A model generated the notes under the pieces. It did no database searches. It saw only the letters and a list, made by a program, of their open reading frames with translations, and was not told where the DNA came from. DNA of 64,000 nt, taken from Isachenkonia alkalipeptolytica (GTDB taxonomy: Bacteria > Bacillota > Clostridia > Peptostreptococcales > T1SED10-28). The stretch spans positions 1 to 64,000 of the forward strand of contig NZ_SUMG01000001.1 in NCBI RefSeq assembly GCF_009910325.1, read 5' to 3'. Both the position numbers and the translations under genes were made by a program. The first letter of the stretch is position 1. Every line of letters begins with the position of its first letter. This document shows, one piece after another, positions 35,052 to 43,089 of the stretch.

Positions 35052-36125
35052 TTATAAATCAAAGAACGACAGCTGCTGCAGATCCTCGGAAAGGAGATTT
35101 GAGGCCGTCAGCCCCATCAAACGAAGGGGCTTGTCTAAAGGCAGCTCCTGAAATAAACCGTTGGCTACTTCATAGATTTCCTCGGCTTTGTTGGTATGCT
35201 GAAAAAGCGTCTTGCCCCGACTTTGTACTTTGAAGTTTTCATCCTTGATCTTCAGGGTAATGGTTCGGGCATGGAGTTTTTTGTCTTGTAAATCCCGGGA
35301 CAGTTCCTGGGAGAAGTTCTTCAAATAATCTTCCAGCACCTCACGGTTTCGGGTCCCCTTGGAAAAGGTACGCTCAATCCCTAAGGATTTCCTCTCCCGG
35401 CGGGTATTCACCGGACGATGGTCAATGCCCCGAATCCGTTGGTAGATTTCCCGGCCGGATTTGCCCAGGAGATCCACAAGAAACTCCTCGGAAAGCTCCA
35501 GAAGGTCACCAATGGTGGATAGTCCCAAATTATTCAGCAAAGCACAGGACTTCGGACCAAGGCCGTGTACCTTCTTTATGGGCAGGGGGACCAAAATACC
35601 GGGAACCATATCCGGGGTTATTTCCTTGACCCCCGCGGGTTTATGCCAGTCGGAAGCCAGTTTTGCCAGGAATTTATTATAGGAGATCCCCACAGAAAGG
35701 GTCAGCCCCGTTTCAGTATAGACTTTTTCCTTCAGATTCTTAACCAGCCTGTGGGGTTTGGCCCCTAAATGGGTAATATCTAAATAGGCCTCATCAATGG
35801 AGACCTTTTCTAGGACGTCGCTGAAGCGGTGAAGGATTCGAAAGACTTGCCGGGAAACCTCCTGGTAGCGCTCCATCCGTCCGGGAACATAAATCCCCCG
35901 GGGACATTTTTGCCTTGCCATAAACATGGGCATCGCCGAATGGACCCCGTATTTTCGGGCTTCGTAGTTTGCCGTGGTTACCACCCCTTTATGGCTGCGA
36001 CCGCCGACGATGAGGGGTTTACCTTTTAAAGAGGGGTTATCCCGCTCTTCCACGGAAGCATAAAAAGCGTCTAAATCCACATGCAAAATGATGGGGAGCT
36101 CTTTGTTTTCATCAATGTTTGTCAT
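35052..36125 (-). CDS. dinB: DNA polymerase IV (Y family)
   Basis: Error-prone translesion polymerase. 357 residues from the ATG at 36125, which has GAGGTGAAGG upstream; a GTG at 36137 overlaps that site. Catalytic acidic motifs LHVDLDAFYASVEE and SIDEAYLD are present, then the helix-hairpin-helix thumb region and the little-finger domain. The C-terminal LSFFDL-type end is the beta-clamp binding peptide (QLSFFD). Complete and ordinary. Confidence 0.96.
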   Translation of the reverse strand: MTNIDENKELPIILHVDLDAFYASVEERDNPSLKGKPLIVGGRSHKGVVTTANYEARKYGVHSAMPMFMARQKCPRGIYVPGRMERYQEVSRQVFRILHRFSDVLEKVSIDEAYLDITHLGAKPHRLVKNLKEKVYTETGLTLSVGISYNKFLAKLASDWHKPAGVKEITPDMVPGILVPLPIKKVHGLGPKSCALLNNLGLSTIGDLLELSEEFLVDLLGKSGREIYQRIRGIDHRPVNTRRERKSLGIERTFSKGTRNREVLEDYLKNFSQELSRDLQDKKLHARTITLKIKDENFKVQSRGKTLFQHTNKAEEIYEVANGLFQELPLDKPLRLMGLTASNLLSEDLQQLSFFDL

Positions 36126-36221
36126 CGGAACCTTCACCTCACTGATCCCTATTTTACCATAGAGATCATCTGTTTGCCATCACTGAAGAAAAGCAAAACA
36201 CAAAATTAGGAGGCTAAGACC

Positions 36222-36560
36222 ATGAAAAAAATTATTATGTACAGTACCAAAACCTGACCCCACTGCATAAAAGGGAAAGAGTTTCTTTCCAAGTCCGGTT
36301 ACCATTATGAAATTAAGGATGTCAATGAAGACCCGGAGGCCAACCGGGAATTTCAGCAGCTAGGCCTTCAAGGGGTCCCGGCCTTTAAAATTGGTGAAGA
36401 AATTGTTGTAGGACTGGACATTCAAAAGATCCAAAGCCTTCTGGACTACACTGTAACTCCCTGTGAATCCTGTAATAAACGAATGCGGGTACCAAAGGGA
36501 AAAGGAAAGCTCAAGGTCACCTGTCCCAACTGCGGGCATAAAACCATAAAGAAGACGTAA
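36222..36560 (+). CDS. Selenocysteine-containing glutaredoxin with C-terminal zinc ribbon
   Basis: 112 residues if the in-frame TGA at 36255-36257 is read as selenocysteine. ATG 36222 follows TTAGGAGG. The redox site becomes T-U-P-H-C, exactly where glutaredoxins have CPxC, and the reading frame continues without a break through GVPAFKIGEE (cis-Pro loop) to TAA 36558. The last 40 residues hold CESC and CPNC, a zinc ribbon. A hairpin 16 bases after the TGA has the placement of a bacterial SECIS. Thiol-disulfide reduction in the cytoplasm is the expected role; the UGA would make a standard gene caller miss it. Confidence 0.85.
36274..36290 (+). promoter_or_regulatory. Candidate bacterial SECIS hairpin (glutaredoxin gene)
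   Basis: GGAAAGA-GTT-TCTTTCC is a perfect 7-bp stem with a G-starting loop. It begins 16 bases after the in-frame TGA, inside the coding sequence, as needed for SelB recognition. Confidence 0.65.
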
Positions 36561-36651
36561 GGTAGGACGACAAAAAAAAGGATGCAAAAATAAAAAGAAC
36601 CTGTAGAACCGCAAACCTATAGAATCACGAATCTATAGAACAGAGCAAGAG

Positions 36652-36682
36652 AAAACCCGAAGGAATTAAAATCCTCGGGTTT
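36652..36682. terminator. Intrinsic terminator, convergent
   Basis: AAACCCGAAGGA pairs with TCCTCGGGTTT around loop ATTAAAA. It overlaps the 3' end of the minus-strand DUF3159-like gene and lies about 90 bases after the glutaredoxin stop. Confidence 0.7.
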
Positions 36683-37331
36683 GTCCTTTCCAAGGGGGCT
36701 GATCTCCCCGCTGATACTCTTCCACCCCCGGTCCCTTCAGCTTTTTCAGTCGCCAAATACCGTAAATATAACTAAGGACCAAAACCGGAACAATCATCGG
36801 CCAGCCCGATAGCGTATTAACGAAGGCCAGCTCCGTAGCGCTGCCCCGCTGGAAAAAAATCAGCCGGATAAAAAAACGGAAAAACAGTAATACCGTCCAG
36901 ACTATGGTGACTTCCCGGTATGCAGGTTTCACGTCTTTTCGTAAAAACCAGTCCAGGGGCCAGCCCCGGGTCAGATGGGAAAGCCATGCCGCTAGGGGTT
37001 TCCCGGTCACCAGGCTGACAAACGCAACAAGAAACAAAAAAGCGCTGCTGACTAAAGAGCCGACAAAATAATTGGCGGCACTGCCGGTAAAATAGGCAAA
37101 ACTTGCTGCAAGAGAAACTGCAAGAAACCCGCCTAAGGCATAAAACCAATTCTGCTTTTTAAAAAAACGGAAAAACCCAAGAAAAGCGGCAATAACAAAG
37201 GCTGCTCCCGTAGCCAGGGTCAAATCAAAAAAAGCATTGATCAAGGCAAAGATAATTGGCGGCAGCAGCGCATCAAAGGTTTTCCCCGATAGTGTAGAGC
37301 GAAGCTCTTCTAAAATTTCTTCTTTATTCAT
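36666..37331 (-). CDS. DUF3159-like six-span membrane protein
   Basis: 221 residues. Five or six hydrophobic segments are evenly spaced from residue 25 to 205. The pattern GKPLAAWLSHLTRGWPLDWF in the cytoplasmic loop, followed by VTIVWTVLLFFRFFIRLIFF, is the layout of DUF3159 proteins of unknown function found mainly in Gram-positive bacteria. It is a single gene convergent with the glutaredoxin. Assignment rests on overall pattern, not on a catalytic motif. Confidence 0.7.
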   Translation of the reverse strand: MNKEEILEELRSTLSGKTFDALLPPIIFALINAFFDLTLATGAAFVIAAFLGFFRFFKKQNWFYALGGFLAVSLAASFAYFTGSAANYFVGSLVSSAFLFLVAFVSLVTGKPLAAWLSHLTRGWPLDWFLRKDVKPAYREVTIVWTVLLFFRFFIRLIFFQRGSATELAFVNTLSGWPMIVPVLVLSYIYGIWRLKKLKGPGVEEYQRGDQPPWKGQTRGF

Positions 37332-37527
37332 AACAATCCCTGCTTTCTATTTTCTCATTACATACCCGGAAAGAAGAGTCTTGAAACCATTAAAGGATCA
37401 GTGAAAAAAATAAGTAGAAGAGAATAAAGCCGGGGAAGATAGTAAAGCAGCGAGTGTAAAAAAACAGAAGATTGTGAAAATTATCATAAAAACTGTTTTG
37501 TTTTTGTTTTACGGGGTATAAGTTAGA

Positions 37528-37621
37528 TACCTTAACGGGGGCATAGATCTTTGAGGAGTAACTGGACGCTTTTCTCAAAGGGAGCCGGCAGCGTAACCGA
37601 CCATTTATGGTCGGCTTTTTT
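37528..37621 (+). ncRNA. Candidate c-di-GMP-II-like riboswitch, copy 1, with terminator
   Basis: Transcription would start just after TATAAG (37517-37522). The aptamer-like part contains CTTTGAG/CTCAAAG arms, then GGACGC, a CTC...GAG hairpin option, GCAGCGTAACCGACC, and finally a terminator CCGACC-ATTTAT-GGTCGG with six T. The order GGxCxC, hairpin, GxGxAACCGACC matches my recollection of the C. difficile c-di-GMP-II aptamer, and ACGC can pair with GCGT as a pseudoknot. CCGACC is shared by aptamer and terminator, as in a ligand-controlled switch. The class assignment is tentative. Confidence 0.58.
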
Positions 37622-37700
37622 GATGGAGAAAAGGGGGGAATGAAAAAAACATGAAAATGGCGGTTTTTCCAAGAGGGTAAAAAACCAAGAGGTGGGGAAC

Positions 37701-38021
37701 ATGGTTGAATCGTGGATGCTGTTCAATTTTGCGTTAGCCTTGCTTCTATGCCTGTTGATCAACGGTATGGTAGTGAGACCAGAAGTTGATATTAGAGCTT
37801 ATTTGAATCTTGAGTATACCATCACAGAACAAGAGAATAGTTATTATGAAGGGGATTCAAAGTACTTCCATGAACTTGAATTAAATAATGGGACGAAATG
37901 GTGCAGAGTCAATTGGTTTTCAAAAACATTACGATGGATGAGCGGACTATTTGAAGAAGAGCGGTTTGCTTTATGCAGGGTGACAACCGGATGTCTTTTT
38001 ATTACAATTAACCGACAGTGA
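37701..38021 (+). pseudogene. Short, probably degenerate paralog of the downstream SGNH hydrolase
   Basis: 106 codons from ATG 37701 with AGAGGTGGGG upstream. A hydrophobic N-terminus (about 6-22) resembles a signal sequence. VRPEVDIRAYLNLEYTIT then parallels ARPNAEARTYLNLGDSIA of the gene at 38138, but the GDS catalytic serine is lost and similarity ends after about 20 residues. The remainder has no recognisable domain. It stands directly behind riboswitch copy 1, mirroring the leader and signal-peptide arrangement at 39042-39261. It is probably a remnant of a duplicated secreted-protein gene, though it could still be a short exported protein. Confidence 0.5.
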
Positions 38022-38137
38022 ACCGGTTGAATAAGCGACTCTTAAGTTGGTCAGTTTTTGATGGGAATAAAGGGATATCGAAAAAAGTAAAATAATAATA
38101 AGGACAGGTCTTCTAGGCGAAAAAAAGGAGGGAAACT

Positions 38138-38977
38138 ATGTATAAAAAATGGATGGTGTTCATTCTCGTAGTAATAATGATTTTAGCACTGCCGATTAAT
38201 GCTTTAGCGGCGAGACCGAACGCGGAGGCTAGGACATATTTGAATTTGGGAGATTCCATAGCGAGGGGCACTGGAGTCGATCCTATGGATGCCTATTTTA
38301 GTGGCTATTCTGAGTATCTCAGCGGGTTTGGATTTGAAGGTGGAAACATGGCTTTCGATGGGGTCACAAGCAGTTGGATTCTCAATGAACTATTATATAC
38401 GGACTGGATGCAGGAAGCTGTAGAGGAGGCGGATGTCATCACCATAAGCATCGGAGGCAACAATATCCTTCAGCCGGTGATTGGAGCAATGATGAAGGCT
38501 TACAACGCACAAAGTATTAGTGAATTGGAGGAGAAAATTGTCAATGGAGGCCCAGATATATGGGATATCATTATTCAACAGCTCCTTGCAGACGATGAGC
38601 TTCGAGCTGCATTGTGGCTGGGCGTAGAAGATTTTCAAAGCCACTGGCCTCAAATTATTAATGCAATACATTATTTGAATGAAGAGGCCAATATCATCAT
38701 CCTGAGCATCTACAATCCGGTCTGTAAGATGGAATCCCCGGAGTTGTATCAGTTAATGGAAGAGTTGATTCGGCCAATGAATCAGACCATGAGAGAAAAT
38801 CAAGGAAGACGGGTCAGTGTAGCCAACGTATATAATGCTTTTCGACGTAATGAAGATGCGGTTAATTTTTCCATAGCGTGGCCTATAAACTTGGATCCAC
38901 ATCCTACAAACATTGGACATCAACTGATTGTGGAAGAGTTGATGAGGGTGAGAAATCCCAGGGTTTTTGCTAAATGA
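38138..38977 (+). CDS. Secreted SGNH/GDSL-type hydrolase
   Basis: Exported esterase or lipase-like enzyme of 279 residues with AAAGGAGGGAAA upstream. The signal peptide (about 1-25) ends in NALAA. Catalytic blocks are visible: NLGDSIARG with the nucleophile Ser (block I), SIGGNN (block III) and LDPHPTNIGHQ with the Asp-His pair (block V). The substrate is unknown; family members act on lipids, acetylated glycans or cell-wall polymers. No promoter is obvious between the short upstream frame and this gene, so it probably shares the riboswitch-led transcript. Confidence 0.88.
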   Translation: MYKKWMVFILVVIMILALPINALAARPNAEARTYLNLGDSIARGTGVDPMDAYFSGYSEYLSGFGFEGGNMAFDGVTSSWILNELLYTDWMQEAVEEADVITISIGGNNILQPVIGAMMKAYNAQSISELEEKIVNGGPDIWDIIIQQLLADDELRAALWLGVEDFQSHWPQIINAIHYLNEEANIIILSIYNPVCKMESPELYQLMEELIRPMNQTMRENQGRRVSVANVYNAFRRNEDAVNFSIAWPINLDPHPTNIGHQLIVEELMRVRNPRVFAK

Positions 38978-39029
38978 GAATTTATTAAAAATATTCTAAA
39001 TATATCTGTTTAGGTTTTTTTGAAGCGGG

Positions 39030-39135
39030 TATAATATACACACCTTAACGGGAGCATGGATCTTTGAGAAGTATCTGGACGCTTTTCTCAAAGGGAGCTG
39101 GCAGCGTAACCGACCATTTTTATGGTCGGTTTTTT
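39030..39135 (+). ncRNA. Candidate c-di-GMP-II-like riboswitch, copy 2, with promoter and terminator
   Basis: TATAAT at 39030-39035 precedes an RNA of about 95 bases nearly identical to copy 1 across CCTTAACGGG, the GATCTTTGAG arm, CTGGACGCTTTTCTCAAAG and GCAGCGTAACCGACC, ending in CCGACCAT-TTTT-ATGGTCGG and six T. Differences between copies keep the stems paired: GAGAA/TTCTC here versus GAGGA/TTCTC with wobble in copy 1, and longer terminator arms here. This supports a conserved structure. It leads a large secreted protein starting at 39261. Confidence 0.6.
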
Positions 39136-39260
39136 GTGATTTAAGGAGGTGGTTTTATCGGGATAAAGCTAATGATAAAAATGAAGAGCAGAAGACTTTG
39201 GGCATAAGTCGGTTAGTTTAATATATAGCGATAGATAAGTTTTAAAAGGAGGGTATACCG

Positions 39261-41249
39261 ATGAAGAAAAACAATCGATGGTTGGTAGCCATCGTAGTTT
39301 CTTTAGTGATGATCTTAAGTATGCTAACACCGGCCATTGCAGCAGGCCATGAAGAGGTATTTAGAACTCCCCTATTGGCAGGACAAAATATTGAAGTTGG
39401 ATATGTTGAAGTAACCAATGACGAAGATTTTATCTATGTGGAATACAAGATTACTGAAGAGGGATGGGTTATAACCGAAACGCATCTTCATATCGGCGTT
39501 GATGAAAATGACTTTCCTTTTGCCGGAAGAACCAGAAATCCGGTACCGGGACTATTTGATTATAGCAACAAACATGATCCCGGTGTAACGGAATTTGAGT
39601 ACAAGAAATCTCTTGATAATTTTGCTGTGGGCCAAGAAATTTTTATTGCTGCCCATGCGGTGGTGGAAAAAATAGTTGAAGAAGCCTACTATGAAACCAT
39701 CGAGGATACCATTATCCCTGAACTGGGTTGGATGAGAAGTTCTGAAGATAGCGTAGCTTCTTTCCCAGGCAAAGGTGCTCAGTGGAGTGTTACAGACGGT
39801 TTAGATATTGAACTAGATCCGCAAGAAGTCGTTTGGGATGGCGGAACTGATGACCAGAATGTCATGAGTAATACTACACCATCCGGAAGATGGCCTGGAT
39901 TAAACGAAGACTTAAGTTACGCAACTTATATTTATGCGTACAACAGTGGTGATAATCATAATGGACAAGCTGACTTGAGACGTTTCCAAGGATCTTTTGA
40001 TCTTGATATTCCTGAAAATGCAGTAATTACAAGCGGGCAGTTAGGTTCCGTAAATGAAGGTTACGAAGATATGATTCCAATCAATGACAACATCTATATT
40101 TTTGTAAATGAGGACCTACTATTCTGGGGAGGAACCCTTCCAAATGCAACAAATATAGAATTTGAAGGAATATTTGGAAAACAGGCGCAACGTGGCGGAA
40201 GCAGTTCTAATTGGGATCCAGTAGAAACAGACGGTTGGTATATTCCTGGAACAATTCCTGAGATAGAATTAGCTGATTTTAACTTTAATGGGAACATCCT
40301 AGACATCTTTGTGGAAGAATACTCTATTTTTGGGGCTTTCCATGAGCTGTTTATAAGTCTGGATTACGAGTACGAAGTATTCCATCCGGAAATCACTCAA
40401 GAAGAAACCGCTTGGGGCGATGGCGATCGATTCACAGAAAGAGGCAACTGGGCGACCTATTTTATGTATACCATTAAAGAAGTACCGGAAGATCCTGCCA
40501 GCGTATTTTACGGAGTAGCAGGTGACGGTAATACTGGAGGATTGTATCAAATTACTGTAACGGATAACGGCTTAGTGGAAGAAGAATTAATTGCCTTGGA
40601 AGATGTTGGAGGCGCTGATGGATTTTCCCCTAACGGACTGGCATATGATGAATTGAATCATCGGCTGTATTATGCGGTGACAAAATCTGGAAACACTGCC
40701 GATTTATACTTTTATGAGTTTGACGGTGAAGAGCCAACCCTAGCCGGCACAGGATTACCAGGAAGAATTTACGGCGCAACATTCGGAGCAGGGCAGTACT
40801 GGTATGTTCGAAACGGTACCGATGATATGTATACGGTGTCTTTCGATGAAGAAGAAGGTACGGTAACTGGATTTGGGATCTTCGAGGAAAACTTTGCCGG
40901 AAGTAAATCCTTTAATTTCGGGGATATTGCCCTTGATGCTGAGGAGTTAATAATCTATGGAAGTACTTCCTTTAGCGGAACCAATAAAGAATTTTTTGCA
41001 TATAATTTAAACAATGCAGAAGGAGCACGTTATCAATTAATTACTGCCGATGAAAATTCTAAAGCAATCGGTTTACAATTAGCCTTTGCCGAAGATGAAA
41101 ATCTTTATGGCCACAGTACCTTCGCTCAAGGTCAAAATGGAAATGGAGCTGAGGAGTGGTTTATCGTAGAAAAAGACGGCTCTGCTCTATCAATTGGATT
41201 TGGCGAACGAGGCTATAACGATTTAGCTACTGGGGGACCTGTTAAGTAG
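39261..41249 (+). CDS. Large secreted protein with C-terminal beta-propeller-like domain
   Basis: 662 residues with AAAAGGAGGG upstream. The signal peptide (about 1-28) ends AIAA. The mature protein is acidic and Tyr/Gly/Asn-rich. About residues 30-390 form one or two beta-rich adhesin-like regions. From about 415 the pattern SVFYGVAGDGNTGGLYQI and repeated YDELNHRLYY/DLYFYEFDG motifs suggests a DUF6923-like propeller. No sortase motif or membrane anchor is seen at the C-terminus, so it is secreted or bound non-covalently. The riboswitch-like leader suggests control together with adhesion or motility. Function otherwise unknown. Confidence 0.8.
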   Translation: MKKNNRWLVAIVVSLVMILSMLTPAIAAGHEEVFRTPLLAGQNIEVGYVEVTNDEDFIYVEYKITEEGWVITETHLHIGVDENDFPFAGRTRNPVPGLFDYSNKHDPGVTEFEYKKSLDNFAVGQEIFIAAHAVVEKIVEEAYYETIEDTIIPELGWMRSSEDSVASFPGKGAQWSVTDGLDIELDPQEVVWDGGTDDQNVMSNTTPSGRWPGLNEDLSYATYIYAYNSGDNHNGQADLRRFQGSFDLDIPENAVITSGQLGSVNEGYEDMIPINDNIYIFVNEDLLFWGGTLPNATNIEFEGIFGKQAQRGGSSSNWDPVETDGWYIPGTIPEIELADFNFNGNILDIFVEEYSIFGAFHELFISLDYEYEVFHPEITQEETAWGDGDRFTERGNWATYFMYTIKEVPEDPASVFYGVAGDGNTGGLYQITVTDNGLVEEELIALEDVGGADGFSPNGLAYDELNHRLYYAVTKSGNTADLYFYEFDGEEPTLAGTGLPGRIYGATFGAGQYWYVRNGTDDMYTVSFDEEEGTVTGFGIFEENFAGSKSFNFGDIALDAEELIIYGSTSFSGTNKEFFAYNLNNAEGARYQLITADENSKAIGLQLAFAEDENLYGHSTFAQGQNGNGAEEWFIVEKDGSALSIGFGERGYNDLATGGPVK

Positions 41250-41279
41250 CAGATAGAAGACATTTATTGAAAAATAAGA

Positions 41280-41313
41280 GAAAAGCACCGGGGTTAACTG
41301 GTGCTTTTCTTTT
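41280..41313 (+). terminator. Intrinsic terminator after the surface-protein gene
   Basis: GAAAAGCACC pairs perfectly with GGTGCTTTTC, followed by T-rich sequence. Confidence 0.9.
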
Positions 41314-41521
41314 AAAAACAGAGTGTGTAGATAAAATAATTAATTTTGGATTCAACAGAATAAAAACTAAAATAAAACATAAGGATTTAATGAAAAATAT
41401 TTTCAAGTGATGTTTATTATCGAACAATCCGGGTATCAATAAATAGATTTAAACGGTCCCCACATGGGTGGGGGTGAAATTTAATAATAGTGCACTACAC
41501 AGACCAAAGGAGGAAAAGAAA

Positions 41522-42109
41522 ATGAAAAAAGCATTAATCATTCTGTTAGTGGTAGTAATGGTAGTAACCTCAGCCAGTATGGTATTTGCCGGTAGACCGG
41601 ACTTTGCCGGCCCACCAGCCAATGGCCCTGGACAAGCACTCCCCCCTGGAGGAGACTCCATCGCAGCCATCGCTATTGGTGCAGGATTTAGCGAACTTGT
41701 GGGTGCTTTGGTATACGTCGATGGTGAGCTGGGTACGGACTTGGTAGGACTCTTTAGTGAAGGTACTGAACAATACACGGTTTTTGCACCTACTAACGAA
41801 GCCTTTGAAGCTCTGTACGAAGAGTTCGACGTTGAAGGTATTGAAGAGCTTGGTGGAGCCTTGGGTGCAGAATTGATACGAGACGTATTGTTCTATCATG
41901 TTGCTGAAGGCCGACGGGCCGCAAACAGTGTGGTACCTCGGGTTCGAGATCGATCCATCATCACATTACAGGGTGCAAGCTTTTCAGTCAGTAATGGTGG
42001 AATAATAACCGACCTAGCCGGACAGGAAGCAGAAATCGTGGCTCCGAACATCTCCGCAAGCAACGGGATCATCCACGTGATCGATACCGTGCTTCTGCCC
42101 CTTCCCTAG
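41522..42109 (+). CDS. Secreted fasciclin (FAS1) domain protein
   Basis: 195 residues from ATG 41522 with AAAGGAGGAAA upstream; an upstream in-frame start at 41468 lacks a ribosome site. The signal peptide (about 1-23) ends VFAG. A Pro/Gly-rich linker leads into a single FAS1 domain: YTVFAPTNEAFEALY (H1 motif), LRDVL-type segment DVLFYHVAEG, and NGIIHVIDTVLLP (H2 motif) at the end. FAS1 domains mediate adhesion. It is the third exported protein in a row, though no riboswitch-like leader is seen before it. Confidence 0.92.
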   Translation: MKKALIILLVVVMVVTSASMVFAGRPDFAGPPANGPGQALPPGGDSIAAIAIGAGFSELVGALVYVDGELGTDLVGLFSEGTEQYTVFAPTNEAFEALYEEFDVEGIEELGGALGAELIRDVLFYHVAEGRRAANSVVPRVRDRSIITLQGASFSVSNGGIITDLAGQEAEIVAPNISASNGIIHVIDTVLLPLP

Positions 42110-42217
42110 TTGAAACAGTAAAATACATTCATTCGTCTATCGGATGAAATCAGAGTTACAAGATTTAATTTGCCTGCATTATTTACATCCCAATAACATC
42201 CGAATAGCAGTAAAGTA

Positions 42218-42255
42218 AGAAAAGGCCCTTAGGAATTTCCTAAAGGGCCTTTCTT
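42218..42255. terminator. Bidirectional intrinsic terminator
   Basis: GAAAAGGCCCTTAGGAA pairs with TTCCTAAAGGGCCTTTC. It overlaps the end of the minus-strand phosphatase gene and serves the convergent fasciclin gene. Confidence 0.85.
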
Positions 42256-42905
42256 GCAATCTTCAAAATCTCCTCCGGCCGGTCCACCACAAAGTCCGCC
42301 CCGCTGTCTCGAAGCTCCGCGGCTCCCCGAAAGCCCCAGGAAACGCCGATGCTTTTCACCCCCGCATTTTTTGCCACTTCCATATCCACGTCGGAGTCCC
42401 CAACATAAAGCACCTCTTCCTTTTTAAGATTCCACTGTTTCATCAGTGAAAGTAGGGCCGTGGGGTCCGGCTTTAAGGGATAAACTTCCGGGTCGTAGCC
42501 TTGAACTGCTTTAAAATCCCAGTCGCTTAAAAAGTATTCCACGGTGGTCAGGGCAAATTCCTGGGGTTTGTTGGTAAGGATCCCGAGAAGGTAGCCTTCC
42601 TCTTCCAGGGTGGTGAGTAGTTCTTTGATGCCGGGGTACAGTCGGGATTTATTCTTCCAGTGATGCTGAAAAGATTCCTTCATTTCCTGAACCATGGACT
42701 GAACCGTGTTCTCATCAAAGTTTTCCCCTTGGGGCAGGGCCCGGCGAACAAGATTTGGCATGCCGTCCCCGACAAAAATTCGGTACCGGGAAATTTCATG
42801 GGTGGGGTAGCCGTGGTTTTCCAGGACCCGGTTCATGGCGTCTCCGAGATCTTCCAGGGTATCCAGTAAGGTGCCGTCTAAATCGAAAAAAATCGCTTTA
42901 ATCAT
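42240..42905 (-). CDS. HAD-family phosphatase, phosphoglycolate-phosphatase-like
   Basis: 221 residues with GGAGGG before the start. HAD motifs are complete: FFDLDGTLLDT (nucleophile Asp), LTNKP (motif II), a Lys in KPDP (motif III), and VGDSDVDMEVAKNAG (motif IV). A helical cap of about 65 residues sits between motifs I and II, as in Gph and PpaX. Substrate is likely phosphoglycolate or pyrophosphate-type small phosphates, but this cannot be read from the motifs. Confidence 0.92.
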   Translation of the reverse strand: MIKAIFFDLDGTLLDTLEDLGDAMNRVLENHGYPTHEISRYRIFVGDGMPNLVRRALPQGENFDENTVQSMVQEMKESFQHHWKNKSRLYPGIKELLTTLEEEGYLLGILTNKPQEFALTTVEYFLSDWDFKAVQGYDPEVYPLKPDPTALLSLMKQWNLKKEEVLYVGDSDVDMEVAKNAGVKSIGVSWGFRGAAELRDSGADFVVDRPEEILKIARKAL

Positions 42906-43089
42906 TTCATTCCCTCCAAGTTCCTAGTAATAACCGTATTATAACACAGATTTTATCAAAGGAAATAAAGGAAAAAAGAGGGTGAATATCGAATAAGTAT
43001 AGGGTATAGATAAGAGAGAGGGTTTTTAGGAAGAAAAATCAATAAAACGCCAAAACCCGGGACACAGTTTAAATAAAGGAGAAGATGCT

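Noticed and set aside
36222-36560. Frameshift or pseudogene reading of the glutaredoxin
   Set aside because: A single TGA exactly at the redox Cys, with intact frame on both sides and a hairpin in SECIS position, favours selenocysteine; a second such gene in the window supports it.
36360-36614. Minus-strand 84-codon frame
   Set aside because: It lies antisense to the selenocysteine glutaredoxin and is its shadow.
37528-39135. c-di-GMP-I, TPP, SAM, cobalamin or fluoride riboswitch
   Set aside because: Hallmark sequences of those classes (such as the GEMM core or CTGAGA of TPP) are absent; only the c-di-GMP-II-like order of motifs fits.
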